A DNA stretch of 64,000 bases from Sulfurimicrobium sp963741495 (GTDB taxonomy: Bacteria > Pseudomonadota > Gammaproteobacteria > Burkholderiales > Sulfuricellaceae): positions 31,064-95,063 of the forward strand of contig CAVUID010000023.1 of the NCBI GenBank assembly GCA_963741495.1. Direction: 5' to 3'. Below, piece after piece: positions 18,501 through 26,772 of this stretch. Position 1 is the first letter of the stretch; the number at the start of each line of letters is the position of its first letter. Made by a program: the position numbers and the translations under genes. The notes beneath the pieces were generated by a model. It had not been told where the DNA came from, made no database searches, and worked only from the letters and a program-made list of their open reading frames with translations.

Positions 18501-19030
18501 TCATCCGCACCAGACTTTCCGATCTGGCGCCGCAGCACCAGCCGATTTACATGGCGGGCGTGATCTACGCCATCCGCACCCAGATGACGCGGCGCGGCAA
18601 GATGGCTTTCATCACTCTCGATGACGGCAGCGGGCGCCAGGACGTATCGGTGTTCAGCGAACTGTTCGACAGCAACCGCGAGCTGCTCAGGGAAGACCAG
18701 TTGCTGATCGTGGAAGGCAAGGTGAGCAAGGATGACTACGCCGGCGGCTTCAGGGTCGTGGCGGAGAAACTGCTTGGCCTGGCCGGCGCACGTACCCGCT
18801 TCGCCAAGGCCATGCTGCTCAAGTGCAACGGCGGCAGCGATGCAGACAAGTTAAGAGACTTGCTGACGCCCTACCGCAATGGCGGCTGCCCGGTGCGAAT
18901 CGCCTACCGCAACAAGGACGCTGCCTGCGAACTGCAACTGGGCGAGACGTGGTATGTCAACCTGCATGACGAACTGCTGAGTTCGCTGCGCGAGCAACTG
19001 CAAAAGGAAAACGTGCAGATCGTGTATTGA
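15575..19030 (+). CDS. dnaE: DNA polymerase III alpha subunit
   Basis: Catalytic subunit of the replicative polymerase, 1151 residues from the ATG at 15575. An in-frame TTG 14 codons upstream would overlap the divergent gene and is less likely. It begins with the PHP domain (FIHLRLHSEYSITDG), and the polymerase active site includes GRGSGAGSLVAY and the acidic triad segment MPDFDVDFC. It then has helix-hairpin-helix motifs, an OB fold near residue 970-1050 and a C-terminal tau-binding region. No frameshift is seen over 3.4 kb, in contrast to several neighbouring genes. Confidence 0.97.
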   Translation: MNPPSFIHLRLHSEYSITDGIVRLDVGKDHSCPPVERAKADGMPALALTDLNTLFGMVKFYKAARSGGVKPLIGCDVWIENEANRDQPGRLLLLCQNRLGYGNLCELLSQAFRGNQYRGRAEIRKEWLASSLGDGLIALSGAHLGDIGQSLLNGNEEQARQLAEEWSKCFPQRFYLELQRPGSNPAEEYIQQALVLAGELDLPVVATHPIQFLDQDDFRAHEARVCIAEGYVLGDQRRPKHFTEQQFFKTQAEMAELFADIPEALENTVEIAKRCNLTVELGKSKLPLFPIPEGMSESEYLIKRAEDGLAERMQELYPDEAKRAAQYPTYSDRLKFETDTILQMGFPGYFLIVADFINWAKHNEVPVGPGRGSGAGSLVAYSLGITDLDPLRYALLFERFLNPERVSMPDFDVDFCQETRYKVIEYVRRQYGADAVSQIATFGTMAAKAVLRDVGRVLDMPYNFCDGLSKLIPAQPGKFVSLDQALEEVPELKERYDNEEEVRELFILARKLEGMTRNVGMHAGGVLIAPGKLTDFCPLYVASGAEAVPVSQFDKDDVEAVGLVKFDFLGLRNLTIIELALKYLKRLDPTFTGPLDTQHFDDPAAYEVLKKANTTAVFQLESDGMKKLLAKLQPDRFEDIIAVLALYRPGPLGSGMVDDFILRKKGLQKIDYFHEDLKACLTPTYGVIVYQEQVMQISQIIGGYTLGGADLLRRAMGKKKADEMAKHRELFSTGAEEKGYGKELAMRLFDLMEKFAEYGFNKSHTAAYAVVSYQTAWLKAHHTAAFMAATLSSELDNTDQLKVFYEDTLANKIKVLGPDINVSNYRFEPVSRTEIRYGLGAVKGTGEQAVLSIEAERKAGGPFKDIFDFCRRVDKRVVNRRTIEALVCAGAFDAITDHRASLLASVGLAMESAEQHNRSINQASLFGEDTAGDSAENLVEVPRWAEAEQLQYEKKSLGFYFSGHPYDSYRKELSTFIRTRLSDLAPQHQPIYMAGVIYAIRTQMTRRGKMAFITLDDGSGRQDVSVFSELFDSNRELLREDQLLIVEGKVSKDDYAGGFRVVAEKLLGLAGARTRFAKAMLLKCNGGSDADKLRDLLTPYRNGGCPVRIAYRNKDAACELQLGETWYVNLHDELLSSLREQLQKENVQIVY

Positions 19031-19035
19031 AGCTC

Positions 19036-19127
19036 AACCCCTCCCGGCCTCCCCTTGTCAGGGGAGGGGCAAACCGGGCAGGAGCGAGCCAGTCTCCCCC
19101 CTGACAAGGGGGGACTGAGGGGGGTTT
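19036..19127. repeat. Paired inverted repeats downstream of dnaE
   Basis: CCCCTTGTCAGGGG (19051-19064) and its near reverse complement CCCCTGACAAGGGG (19098-19111) are each partly palindromic and lie in C- and G-runs. They can form two short hairpins or one long one in the gap between the convergent dnaE and fbpC genes. A transcription stop role is plausible, although no T run follows. Confidence 0.6.
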
Positions 19128-19180
19128 AAGTCATGGCAGACTTCACCATCAAGGGTGGCGCATTCGCCATACCAGTCTGT

Positions 19181-20267
19181 TCACGCACACGGAAACACCA
19201 CCACATGATCGGCTTCCAGGCGAATGCCGATCTTCTCTCCGTAAGCGTGGTTGTGGTGGCTGGGCACCAGGGAAAGCACTTTCTGCCCGCTCGACAGCTG
19301 CAGGGTATAAAGGATGTCGGCACCACGAAAGGCCTTGTGCACCACTTCGGCTTGCATCGGGCTGGCGTCGTCATGCACGATGTCGTCTGGCCGCAGCAGC
19401 ACTTCCACCTTGCGCCGGTCGCGGCACGCTTCCGGGATTTCCCCCTTCAGCAAGCCCAGTTCGGTTTCAACCTGCTCGCCATTCAACGCGGTTCCCGCAA
19501 TCAGCACACCCTCGCCGATGAAATCCGCGACAAAACGGCTGGCGGGCTGATGGTAAAGATTGTAGGCGCTATCCCATTGCTGCAGCACGCCCTGATGCAT
19601 GACGCCGATCTCGTCGGCGATGGCGAAGGCCTCGTGCTGGTCGTGAGTGACGATAAGCGCAGTGGTGTTCTGCTGCTTGATGATCTCGCGCACTTCCTGA
19701 CCGAGCCGCTCGCGCAATTCCACGTCGAGGCTGGAAAACGGCTCGTCCAGCAGCAGGAGGGCGGGACATGGCGCCAGGGCACGGGCCAGCGCCACGCGCT
19801 GCTGCTGGCCACCGGACAGTTCATGGGGAAACTTGCGTCCGCTGTCGGGCAGCCCCACCACTTCCAGCAGCTCCGCCACACGCAGGGTCTTGTCCTGCCT
19901 GTTCATGCCGTGCAGGCCGAAGGCGATGTTGTCCGCCACGCTGAGATGAGGAAACAGGGCGTAATCCTGGAACACCATGCCGATGCGCCGCTGCTCGGGC
20001 GGGAGCATGAAACCGGGCCGGCTCACACTGGCGCCATTTAGAACAATTTCTCCGCCAGTAACCGGCTCGAAGCCGGCGACACCACGCAGCACGGTAGTCT
20101 TGCCGCAGCCGGACGGGCCCAGCAGACAGCCTATGCTTCCCTGGGCAAGGCCGAAGGAAAGCCCCTTCACCACCTCCTGGCTGCCATATGCCTGACGGAT
20201 CTCTTGTCACTTCCAGCAGCGGCGCACCGGGAACGGGGACCGGACATTGGATGGAGCGGGTCATCAT
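19181..20267 (-). CDS. fbpC: Ferric iron ABC transporter ATP-binding protein, N-terminal frameshift
   Basis: ATPase of the FbpABC-type Fe3+ uptake system. It carries Walker A LLGPSGCGKTTVL, Q-loop VFQDYALFPH, signature LSGGQQQRVALARAL, Walker B LLLLDEPFSSLD and the His-switch VTHDQHEA. A C-terminal TOBE-like region with the RPDDIV segment follows. The open main frame begins only at MVKGLSFGLAQG. The preceding codons lie in another frame, running from MMTRSIQCPVPVPGAPLLEV at 20267, with EIRQAYGSQEVV recovered across a shift near base 20,200. One indel is inferred. The start overlaps the fbpB stop. It is the last gene of fbpABC. Confidence 0.9.
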
Positions 20268-21870
20268 GATTTTTCCGTATGTTTCATCAGCAAGGCGACC
20301 GGCAGCAGGCCGGCCAGCACCAGTGCCACAGAAGGCAAGGCTGCGCGTTCCCATTCGCCTTCCGAGGTCATTTCAAAAATGCGTACCGCCAGCGTGTCCC
20401 AGCCGAAGGGGCGGGTCATCAGGGTGATCGGCATCTCCTTCATGACATCCACGAACACCAGCGCCGCCGCCGAGAGCAGGCCGCCGCGCAGCATCGGCAA
20501 ATGCACGCGGCGCAGCATGGCGAGGCCGGACACGCCGAGGCTGTGCGCCGCCTCGTCGAGATTGCGGGTGACGCGCTGCATGGCGCTGTCGATTGGGTTG
20601 TAGCCCACGGCCAGGAAGCGCGTGAGATAGGCTGGCAGCATGACCAGCAAGGTGCCCTGCAATATCAGGCCGGTGTCGAGTCCGAACCAGTTTTTGGCCG
20701 CCCCGATCAGCTGCTGATCGAGCCAGGCCAGCGGGATGACGATGCCCACCGCCAGTACCGGGCCGGGCACGGCATAGCCCAGCGTGGCAATCCGCGCCAT
20801 GGCGCGCGTCCAGGTATCGTCGTGCTGGCGCTGGGCATAGGTCAGCACCAGCGCGGCAACGACAATCAGCGCGGCAGCCAGCCCGCCCAGCAGCAGGGAA
20901 TGCCAGAGAAAGCCCAGATAGCGCGCGTCGAAATCCTGCGCCACGACTTTTTCCGCCCAGACCAGCAGTTGCACCACCGGGATGACGAACGCCACCAGCA
21001 GCACCAGGGCGGCAAATCCGCTGGCCAGCCAGGCGTGGGAACCGCTCAGAACAATTCGTTCCATCCGGGTATGACGCCCCGCCTGGGTGAAGCGCAGGCC
21101 GCGGCGCGAAAACTGCTCCGCGGCAATCAGGGCAAAGACCAGCAGGATCAGGACCGATGCAAGCTGGGATGCGCCCTGCAGCGAAAACAGGCCGAACCAG
21201 GTCTTGTAGATGGCGGTGGTGAAGGTGTCGTAATTGAACACCGCGACCGTGCCGAAATCCGCCAGCGTCTCCATCAGGGCCAGCATCAGGCCGGCCATGA
21301 TCCAGGGCCGGGCCAGCGGTAGCGCCACTTTGAAAAACCCCGCCTTGCGGCTGTAGCCCAGCGACTGCGCCGCTTCCAGCGCACGCCTTCCCTGTGTCAG
21401 GAAGGCGTTGCGGGCCAGCAGGTAAACGTAGGGATAGAGGGCCAGGCTCATCACCATGATCACGCCCGCCAGCGGAGCGGATGGGTGGGAAAGCCACCGG
21501 CGCCGCCGGCCAGTTCGCGCAGCCCGGTTTGCAGCGGACCGGTAAAATCGAGCAGGGCCACATAGACAAAGGCCATGACATAGGCTGGCATTGCCAGTGG
21601 CAGCAGCAGCGCCCAGGAAAAGAAACGCCGCCCCGGGAATTCGCATACGGCAGTCAGCCAGGCCAGACTGACGCCCAGCAGCGTCACGCCGATCGCCACC
21701 CCCACCACCAGGCGGAAAGTGTTACCCAGCAGGCCGGGCAAGACATGTTCCAGCAGATGCTGCCATATCTCGCGCTCCGGGCTGAACACCGATGCCAGCA
21801 CCACCGCCAGCGGAACAATGATCAGGAGCGCGATGAAGGCCGCAGCCAGGCGCCAGCCATGGCGTTTCAT
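20264..21870 (-). CDS. fbpB: Ferric iron ABC transporter permease (fused two-domain), frameshifted
   Basis: Inner membrane permease of the Fe3+ transporter, about 535 residues with two permease halves as in FbpB/SfuB proteins. The N-terminal half (MKRHGWRLAAAFIALLIIVPL to LLDFTGPLQTGLREL) reads from the ATG at 21870. Near base 21,485 the frame changes and continues SAPLAGVIMVMSLALYPYVYLLAR through to MKHTEKS. The EAA-type loops EAAQSLGYSRKAGFFKVALPLARP and DEAAHSLGVSGLAMLRRVHLPMLR that contact the ATPase are both visible, one in each half. One single-base indel explains the break. Start overlaps or abuts the fbpA stop. Confidence 0.9.
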
Positions 21871-22867
21871 CTATAAGCTGCCCGGTCCATCAGTTTTACC
21901 GCAGCGGCCTGCAGTTCACCCGCCTTGGCGACATTCAGCGGGTTCTGCTTGAAGCTGCCCCAGGCAGCGACTACCGGGTCGGTCTTGACTGCGGGATTGA
22001 CCGGGTATTCCATGTTCACGTCGGCAAACAGGTTCTGCGCCTTGACGGAAGACAGCCATTCCAGCAGGGCCACGGCTTCTTTCTCGTGCCTGGCATGCTT
22101 GACCACGCCCGCGCCGGAAACATTCACATGCACGCCACTGCCCTGCTGGTTGGGCCAGAAAATGGACTAGTGGCAGACCGGCTTTCTTCTCCATCAGACG
22201 CCCGAAGTAATAGGTATTGGCGATGCCCACATCGCACTGCCCGGCGGCAATGGCCTCCAGCATCTTGGTGTCGTCCGGGAACGGTTCGGTCGCAAGATTG
22301 GCAACCCAGGATTTGACGATCTGTTCGGTTTTGGCTTCACCATGCTCGGCGATCATCATCGCTACCAGCGACTGGTTATAGACCTTCTTGGAAGTCCGCA
22401 GGCACAGGCGGCCTTTCCATTTTGCGTTGCCGAGATCTTCATAGGTGGACAGATCGGCAGGTTTTACCTTCTGGTTATTGATAAAACATGGTACGCGCAC
22501 GCACCGACAGGCCGAACCACTGATTGCCCGGATCGCGCAGGTGCGCCGGCACGTTGGCGTTCAGCGTCCGCGACTGGACCGGCTTGAGCAGGCCTTCCCT
22601 GGCCGCTTCCCAGAGGTTGCCGGCATCCACGGTTATCAGCATGTCAGCCGGGGTATTCTGGCCTTCCGCCTTGAGTCGCTGCAGCAGCGCACCTTCCTTG
22701 TCGGTAATGAACTTGACCTGCACGCCGGTTTCCTTGGTGTAGGCGTCGAACAGGGGTTTGATGAGCTGCTCGTTGCGGGCGGAATACACCACCACTTCAG
22801 CGGCACTGACCGATGCCGTCATAAAACAGAAGACAGCACTTGCGAACAGGGTCTTGAGGATTCTCAT
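21867..22867 (-). CDS. fbpA: Periplasmic Fe3+-binding protein, two frameshifts
   Basis: Substrate-binding protein of the ferric uptake system. From the ATG at 22867 (GGAGA upstream) it has a signal peptide MRILKTLFASAVFCFMTASVSA, then EVVVYSARNEQLIKPLFDAY, typical of FbpA/AfuA. The sequence continues through three frames. The N-terminal part runs to about base 22,485, the middle (NNQKVKPADLSTYEDLGNAKWKG to LPLVHFL) to about 22,160, and the C-terminal part (HVNVSGAGVVKHARHEKEA to DRAAYR) to the end. The pair of tyrosines that bind iron lies around IANTYYFGRL. Taken together the protein is about 333 residues, normal length, so two indels are inferred. It is preceded by a clear Fur-box promoter. 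Confidence 0.9.
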
Positions 22868-22908
22868 TGCGGTCTCCATGAAAGTAACAAATCGTGATTG
22901 ATGGAGGG

Positions 22909-22936
22909 ATTCTAATGTAATGAGAATAGTTATCAA
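22909..22936 (-). promoter_or_regulatory. Fur-regulated promoter of fbpABC
   Basis: On the minus strand TTGATA (-35), a 16-base spacer and TAGAAT (-10) lie 42 bases and more before the fbpA ATG. The sequence TGATAACTATTCTCA at 22921-22935 covers the -35 and spacer and matches the 7-1-7 Fur consensus TGATAATnATTATCA at 12 of 14 positions, so iron-bound Fur would block the polymerase. Confidence 0.8.
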
Positions 22937-23115
22937 CAGTTTTATTAGGATTCCATATAACACTTAGTCCCGTCATGACTGCCCCCTGCACTCTTAAAAA
23001 GAAGAAAGCGGATTGGTATTTATCTCACCCCGCCTCTTGCCACAGGTTCTGATTAAGCAGCGTTTAAGAGAAACAAGTGTTTTTTATCAGAGAGAAAAAT
23101 ATCTTGCCAAAAGAC

Positions 23116-23152
23116 TTGCATAGAAAATTATTATATTAGATAATTCTAATCA
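23116..23152 (+). promoter_or_regulatory. Fur-box promoter of the small RNA candidate
   Basis: TTGCAT (23116-23121), 17 bases, then GATAAT (23139-23144) form a good sigma-70 promoter on the plus strand. AGATAATTCTAATCA at 23138-23152 overlaps the -10 and the start point and matches the 7-1-7 Fur consensus at 11 of 14 positions. No protein gene follows on this strand. Confidence 0.65.
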
Positions 23153-23257
23153 ACATGGAAACGCTCATACCCCTTTGAGATTTTTGTGTTGTCTCCTCCA
23201 TCCTCCTTTTTTGGTGGATTTTAAGCGCGACCCAAAACTGGGCCGCGTTTTTTTTCG
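23151..23257 (+). ncRNA. Candidate Fur-regulated small RNA (NrrF/RyhB-like in role)
   Basis: A transcript of about 105 bases is predicted from the promoter at 23116-23144 to a Rho-independent terminator at 23226-23255. The middle contains a C-rich single-stranded stretch, GTCTCCTCCATCCTCC, at 23190-23205. It is complementary to Shine-Dalgarno-like GGAGG sequences, as in regulatory RNAs that block ribosome binding. The only ORF is seven codons with no ribosome site. The region faces away from fbpA and is antisense to nothing except the untranslated gap. By analogy with RyhB, PrrF and Neisseria NrrF, it could be made when iron is scarce. Primary sequence similarity to those RNAs is not evident. 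Confidence 0.55.
23226..23255 (+). terminator. Rho-independent terminator of the sRNA candidate
   Basis: CGCGACCC and GGGCCGCG form an 8-step stem with one A-C mismatch around the loop AAAACT, followed directly by eight T residues. On the minus strand no T run follows, so it acts in the plus direction. Confidence 0.8.
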
Positions 23258-23296
23258 CCGCACATTCGCCTCAATTGGGCAAAGCAGACATCAAAC

Positions 23297-24245
23297 TTAC
23301 CGAAACAGGTTTTTGATCAGCCAGCAGTAGTGGATTTTCTTGTTGCGGAAGTCTTCGGGCACGGTCTGGACAGAAATATCCTGGACGCGACAGGGGCGAG
23401 TGCAGAAGCATCAAGTTTGAAGCTGCGCAGATTGGTGGAAAAAAACAATTCGCCATCCGGCGTCAGTAACTTCAGGCATGACTTGATCAGACGGGATGGT
23501 CGCGCTGCACGTCGAGCACACCCTGCATTTTTTTGGAATTGGAAAAACTGGGCGGATCCATCACGATCAGGTCGAATTTTTCACCTGCGGCAAGCGCCTG
23601 TTCGAGGAAAGTGAACACGTCGGCACGCACCAGCCTGTGACGCTTCAGATCCATGCCATTAAGTTCGAAATTGCGCAGTGACCAGTCCTGATATGTGTTG
23701 CTCATATCCACCGTCACCGAGCTGGCAGCACCGCCAGCCGCGGCATAGACGGTAAAGCTTCCGGTATAGGCAAACAGATTGAGAAAGCGCTTGCCCGCCG
23801 CGCGCTCCTGCACCATGCGACGTGTGATGCGGTGATCAAGAAACAGTCCGGTATCGAGGTACGCTGCCAGGTTGACGACAAAGCGGTGCCCGCCCTCTTC
23901 CGCCACAATATCCTCGCCTGCCGTACCGCTTTTCTCATACTGGCTTTCGCCACGCTGGCGTGCGCGCAGCTTGTAGGTAATGTGCTGCAATGGCAATTCG
24001 AGCGCTTCTGCGGCGTTTTTGCGAACCGTTTCCACCCACGCAGCATGTTCATCATCTGGCATCTGCCAGCCGGTATCGAATTCCTGCAGATGTGCCTGGT
24101 CGTGGTAAATATCGACCGCCAGCGGAAATTCCGGCACATCGCGGTCATAAACCCGGTAGCAGGAAATACCTTGGCGACGCGCCCATTTGCCCCAGTGGCG
24201 GGCATTCTTGCGCAGGCGGTTAAGAAAAGCGGAAAAATCGGACAT
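23297..24245 (-). CDS. RlmK/RlmI-like class I SAM methyltransferase, two frameshifts
   Basis: SAM-dependent methyltransferase resembling the RlmK half of RlmKL and RlmI, which modify 23S rRNA. From the ATG at 24245 it contains YRVYDRDVPEFPLAVD, the strand-turn FLNLFAYTGSFTVYAAAGGA (SAM-binding motif I), VDMSNTYQDWSLRNFELN and the catalytic DLIVMDPPSFSNSKKM. After LDVQRDHP (about base 23,495) the frame shifts to LIKSCLKLLTPDGELFFSTNLRSF. A second shift near 23,390 gives VQDISVQTVPEDF and the family C terminus KIHYCWLIKNLF with stop at 23297. Total about 315 residues. An alternative start at 24308 would read through a repeat and is unlikely. Confidence 0.82.
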
Positions 24246-24269
24246 GAAGGCGGTGAAAGGGGAAGGGAT

Positions 24270-24314
24270 GACAGGATGAGGCCCGGAATGCTGGGCCATC
24301 CTGTTCATCCTGTC
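24270..24314. repeat. Intergenic inverted repeat of the GACAGGATGA type
   Basis: GACAGGATGAGGCCC on the left faces GGGCCATCCTGTTCATCCTGTC on the right; the right arm holds two copies of the ATCCTGT unit. The ACAGGATGAACAGGAT sequence is a known type of dispersed repeat in betaproteobacterial intergenic DNA. It separates the methyltransferase and the copper chaperone gene. Confidence 0.6.
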
Positions 24315-24330
24315 AAACGGGATTTACGGA

Positions 24331-24831
24331 TCAGTGTTTCATGCCCTTGTGATCATGGTCCATGGGCATTGCCATCGGCGCTACTGCCTGGGGCTTGCGC
24401 ACCTGGGCATCGAATTTCTTGCTGCTGCCATCCTCGAAGGTGACGCTCATGGCCACGTTTTCGCCTTCCTTCAAGGGCTGCTTGAGGTCGATCAGCATGA
24501 TATGCAGACCACCGGGCTTAAGCGCAGTTTCACCCTTGGCCTTGATTTCGATGTCCTTGACCTGGCGCATCTTCATCATGCCGCCTTCCATGGTGTGGGT
24601 GTGCAACTCAGTGACTTTGGACGCAGCATTGTCGGCCTTGACGACCTTGTGATCCTTGTCGTCATTGTTTTTCAGCACGAGAAACGCGCCGGTGACCATC
24701 TGCCCCGGTGGCGCAAGGCGCACATAGGGATCGCCGACCGTGACGTTGTCAGCGGCGGTGCCGGCAGCAAACGATGGAGCAGCAACGGCAAATGCCGCTG
24801 CGACTGCGAGTGTCAATAGTGTCAATTTCAT
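24331..24831 (-). CDS. pcuC: Periplasmic copper chaperone PCu(A)C family
   Basis: A 166-residue exported protein that delivers Cu(I) to the CuA or CuB centre of cytochrome c oxidase in the periplasm. Signal peptide MKLTLLTLAVAAAFAVAAPSFAA is clear from the ATG at 24831. The copper motif H-(M)-x-M-x-HxM is represented by HTHTMEGGMMKMR (about residues 91-103) and PGGLHIMLIDL (about 123-133). The tail carries extra Met/His residues (MAMPMDHDHKGMKH) that may also bind copper. An in-frame start 26 codons upstream is possible but would place residues before a perfect signal peptide. It implies aerobic respiration. Confidence 0.9.
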   Translation of the reverse strand: MKLTLLTLAVAAAFAVAAPSFAAGTAADNVTVGDPYVRLAPPGQMVTGAFLVLKNNDDKDHKVVKADNAASKVTELHTHTMEGGMMKMRQVKDIEIKAKGETALKPGGLHIMLIDLKQPLKEGENVAMSVTFEDGSSKKFDAQVRKPQAVAPMAMPMDHDHKGMKH

Positions 24832-24935
24832 GAATAACTCCTTACTTGAGTGGAAAGAGAAATATACACCTAGATGGTAAAGCGCCAGGGCTCCACGAGA
24901 ATGCGGCAAAATGCCGCGCCACGAACAGAACCCGC

Positions 24936-26610
24936 TTAACCAGCCGTATTTGCCCAGGTATCCTTGAGCGCAACAGTGCGATTAAAAACCAGCTTTTCAC
25001 CAGCCCGATGCTCGCGACGATCGGTGCAAAAATAGCCCAGACGCTCGAACTGGTAACGCGTTTCCGGCGTCAGCATCGCGTACGCAGGGTTCGACCCAGC
25101 CCTGCACCACGGAAAGAGAGTCGGGGTTGAGAAATTCGTGAAAATCGCGCTCCTTGTCCCCATCCGGCCGCGCCACCGTAAACAGGCGATCATAGAGGCG
25201 GATTTCCGCAGCCAGCGCATGCTCTGCTGAGACCCAGTGAATCACGCCCTTGACCTTGCGCCCCTGCGGGTTCTTGCCCAGGGTCTCGGCATCCAGCGAA
25301 CAGCGCAGTTCGACCACATTGCCGGCGGCATCCTTGATCACTTCATCGCACTTGATGACATAGCTGTAGCGTAGCCGCACCTCGCCGCCGGGTACCAGCC
25401 GCTGCCAGCCGGGCGGCGGCGTTTCGCTGAAATCGTCGGCCTCGATCCAGATTTCCCGCGCAATCGGCACTTCGCGGCTGCCGAACTCGGGGTGATTGGG
25501 ATGGAAGCCCGCCTCGCGCGACTGGGTTTCGCCCGCCACGAAATTGGTCAGCACCACCTTGAGCGGCTTCACCACTGCCATCACGCGCGGCACGCTGGTT
25601 TCCATGTCCTCGCGGATGCAGCCTTCCAGCACCGCCATGTCGATCACGTTGTCGCTCTTGGAAATACCGATGCGGCGCGCAAATTCGCGAATTCCCGCCG
25701 GAGTGTAACCGCGCCGCCGCATGCCGGCGATGGTCGGCATGCGCGGATCGTCCCAGCCGGACACGCGCTTCTCGGTCACCAGCTGGTTGAGCTTGCGCTT
25801 GCTGGTAATGGTGTACTGCAGTTCAAGGCGGGAAAATTCGTACTGACGCGGATGGCAGGGGATGGTGATATTGTCCAGCACCCAGTCGTAGAGCGGGCGA
25901 TGATCCTCGAATTCCAGCGTGCACAGCGAATGGGTGATGCCTTCCAGCGCATCGGAAATGCAGTGGGTGTAGTCGTACATCGGATAGATGCACCACTGGT
26001 CGCCGGTGCGGATATGGTGGGCGCGGCGAATGCGGTAGATGGCCGGGTCGCGCAGGTTGATATTGGGCGAGGCCATGTCGATTCTGGCGCGCAGCACCTT
26101 GCTGCCGTCGGGAAATTCGCCACCCTTCATGCGGGCGAACAGGTCGAGGTTTTCCGCCACGGAACGTTCGCGGTAGGGGCTGTTTTTACCAGGCGCGGTC
26201 AGCGTGCCGCGATACTCGCGCATTTCGTCCGGCGTCAGGTCGCACACGTAGGCCTTGCCGGCCTTGATCAGTTCCACTGCATAAGCATACAGCGCGTCGA
26301 AATAGTCCGACGCCCAGCGCACTTCGCCGTCCCACTGGAAACCCAGCCAGCGCACATCATCCTGAATGGAGCGGGCATATTCCTCGCTTTCCTTCTCCGG
26401 ATTGGTGTCATCGAAACGCAGATTGCACTTGCCCTTGAAATCCAGCGCCAGACCGAAATTCAGGCAGATCGACTTGGCGTGGCCGACATGCAGGTAGCCA
26501 TTCGGCTCCGGCGGAAAACGGGTAACGATGGATGCGTGTTTGCCGCTTTTCAGATCGTCTTCGATGATGTTGCGGATAAAGTGGGGAACGGGTTCGCGCT
26601 CGCTGCTCAT
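24936..26610 (-). CDS. glnS: Glutaminyl-tRNA synthetase, C-terminal frameshift
   Basis: Charges tRNA-Gln with glutamine. Class I motifs are present: FPPEPNGYLHVGHAKSI (HIGH region) near residue 35 and TITSKRKLNQLV (KMSKS region). The start is the ATG at 26610 (MSSEREPVPHF). The open frame extends far upstream but there it lies antisense to the RND genes. After SVVQGWVEP (about base 25,090) the sequence continues in another frame as MLTPETRYQFERLGYFCTD to TWANTAG, ending at 24936. So one indel is inferred and the full protein is about 558 residues, the usual length. It has its own transcription unit opposite the efflux operon. Confidence 0.92.
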
Positions 26611-26772
26611 GACTGGGGCTTCAATAAAATGGATGAACGAGCCGATTTTACCCGAAAAACAGCGTCGAACGGGCACCGTTCTGTTTGCGGCATCGTGCAT
26701 CTGCTCTTGACAGCCACTCCCGGCAATGCGCAAATTGTCGGCTATTCCAGTCAAATATTGGCACCTCTCCCC

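Noticed and set aside
19133..20041. Plus-strand ORF over fbpC
   Set aside because: The ABC ATPase motifs are all on the minus strand.
22980..23110. Search for a further gene or riboswitch in the gap before fbpA
   Set aside because: Only short AT-rich stretches, no ORF above 60 residues with ribosome site, no recognisable aptamer.
23155..23178. Seven-codon ORF in the sRNA candidate as a leader peptide
   Set aside because: No ribosome-binding site and no downstream gene on that strand to be controlled.
21867..23495. fbpA and the methyltransferase as pseudogenes
   Set aside because: Every frame break is a clean continuation in another frame with full-length homology; sequence indels explain it better, especially as adjacent essential genes show the same.
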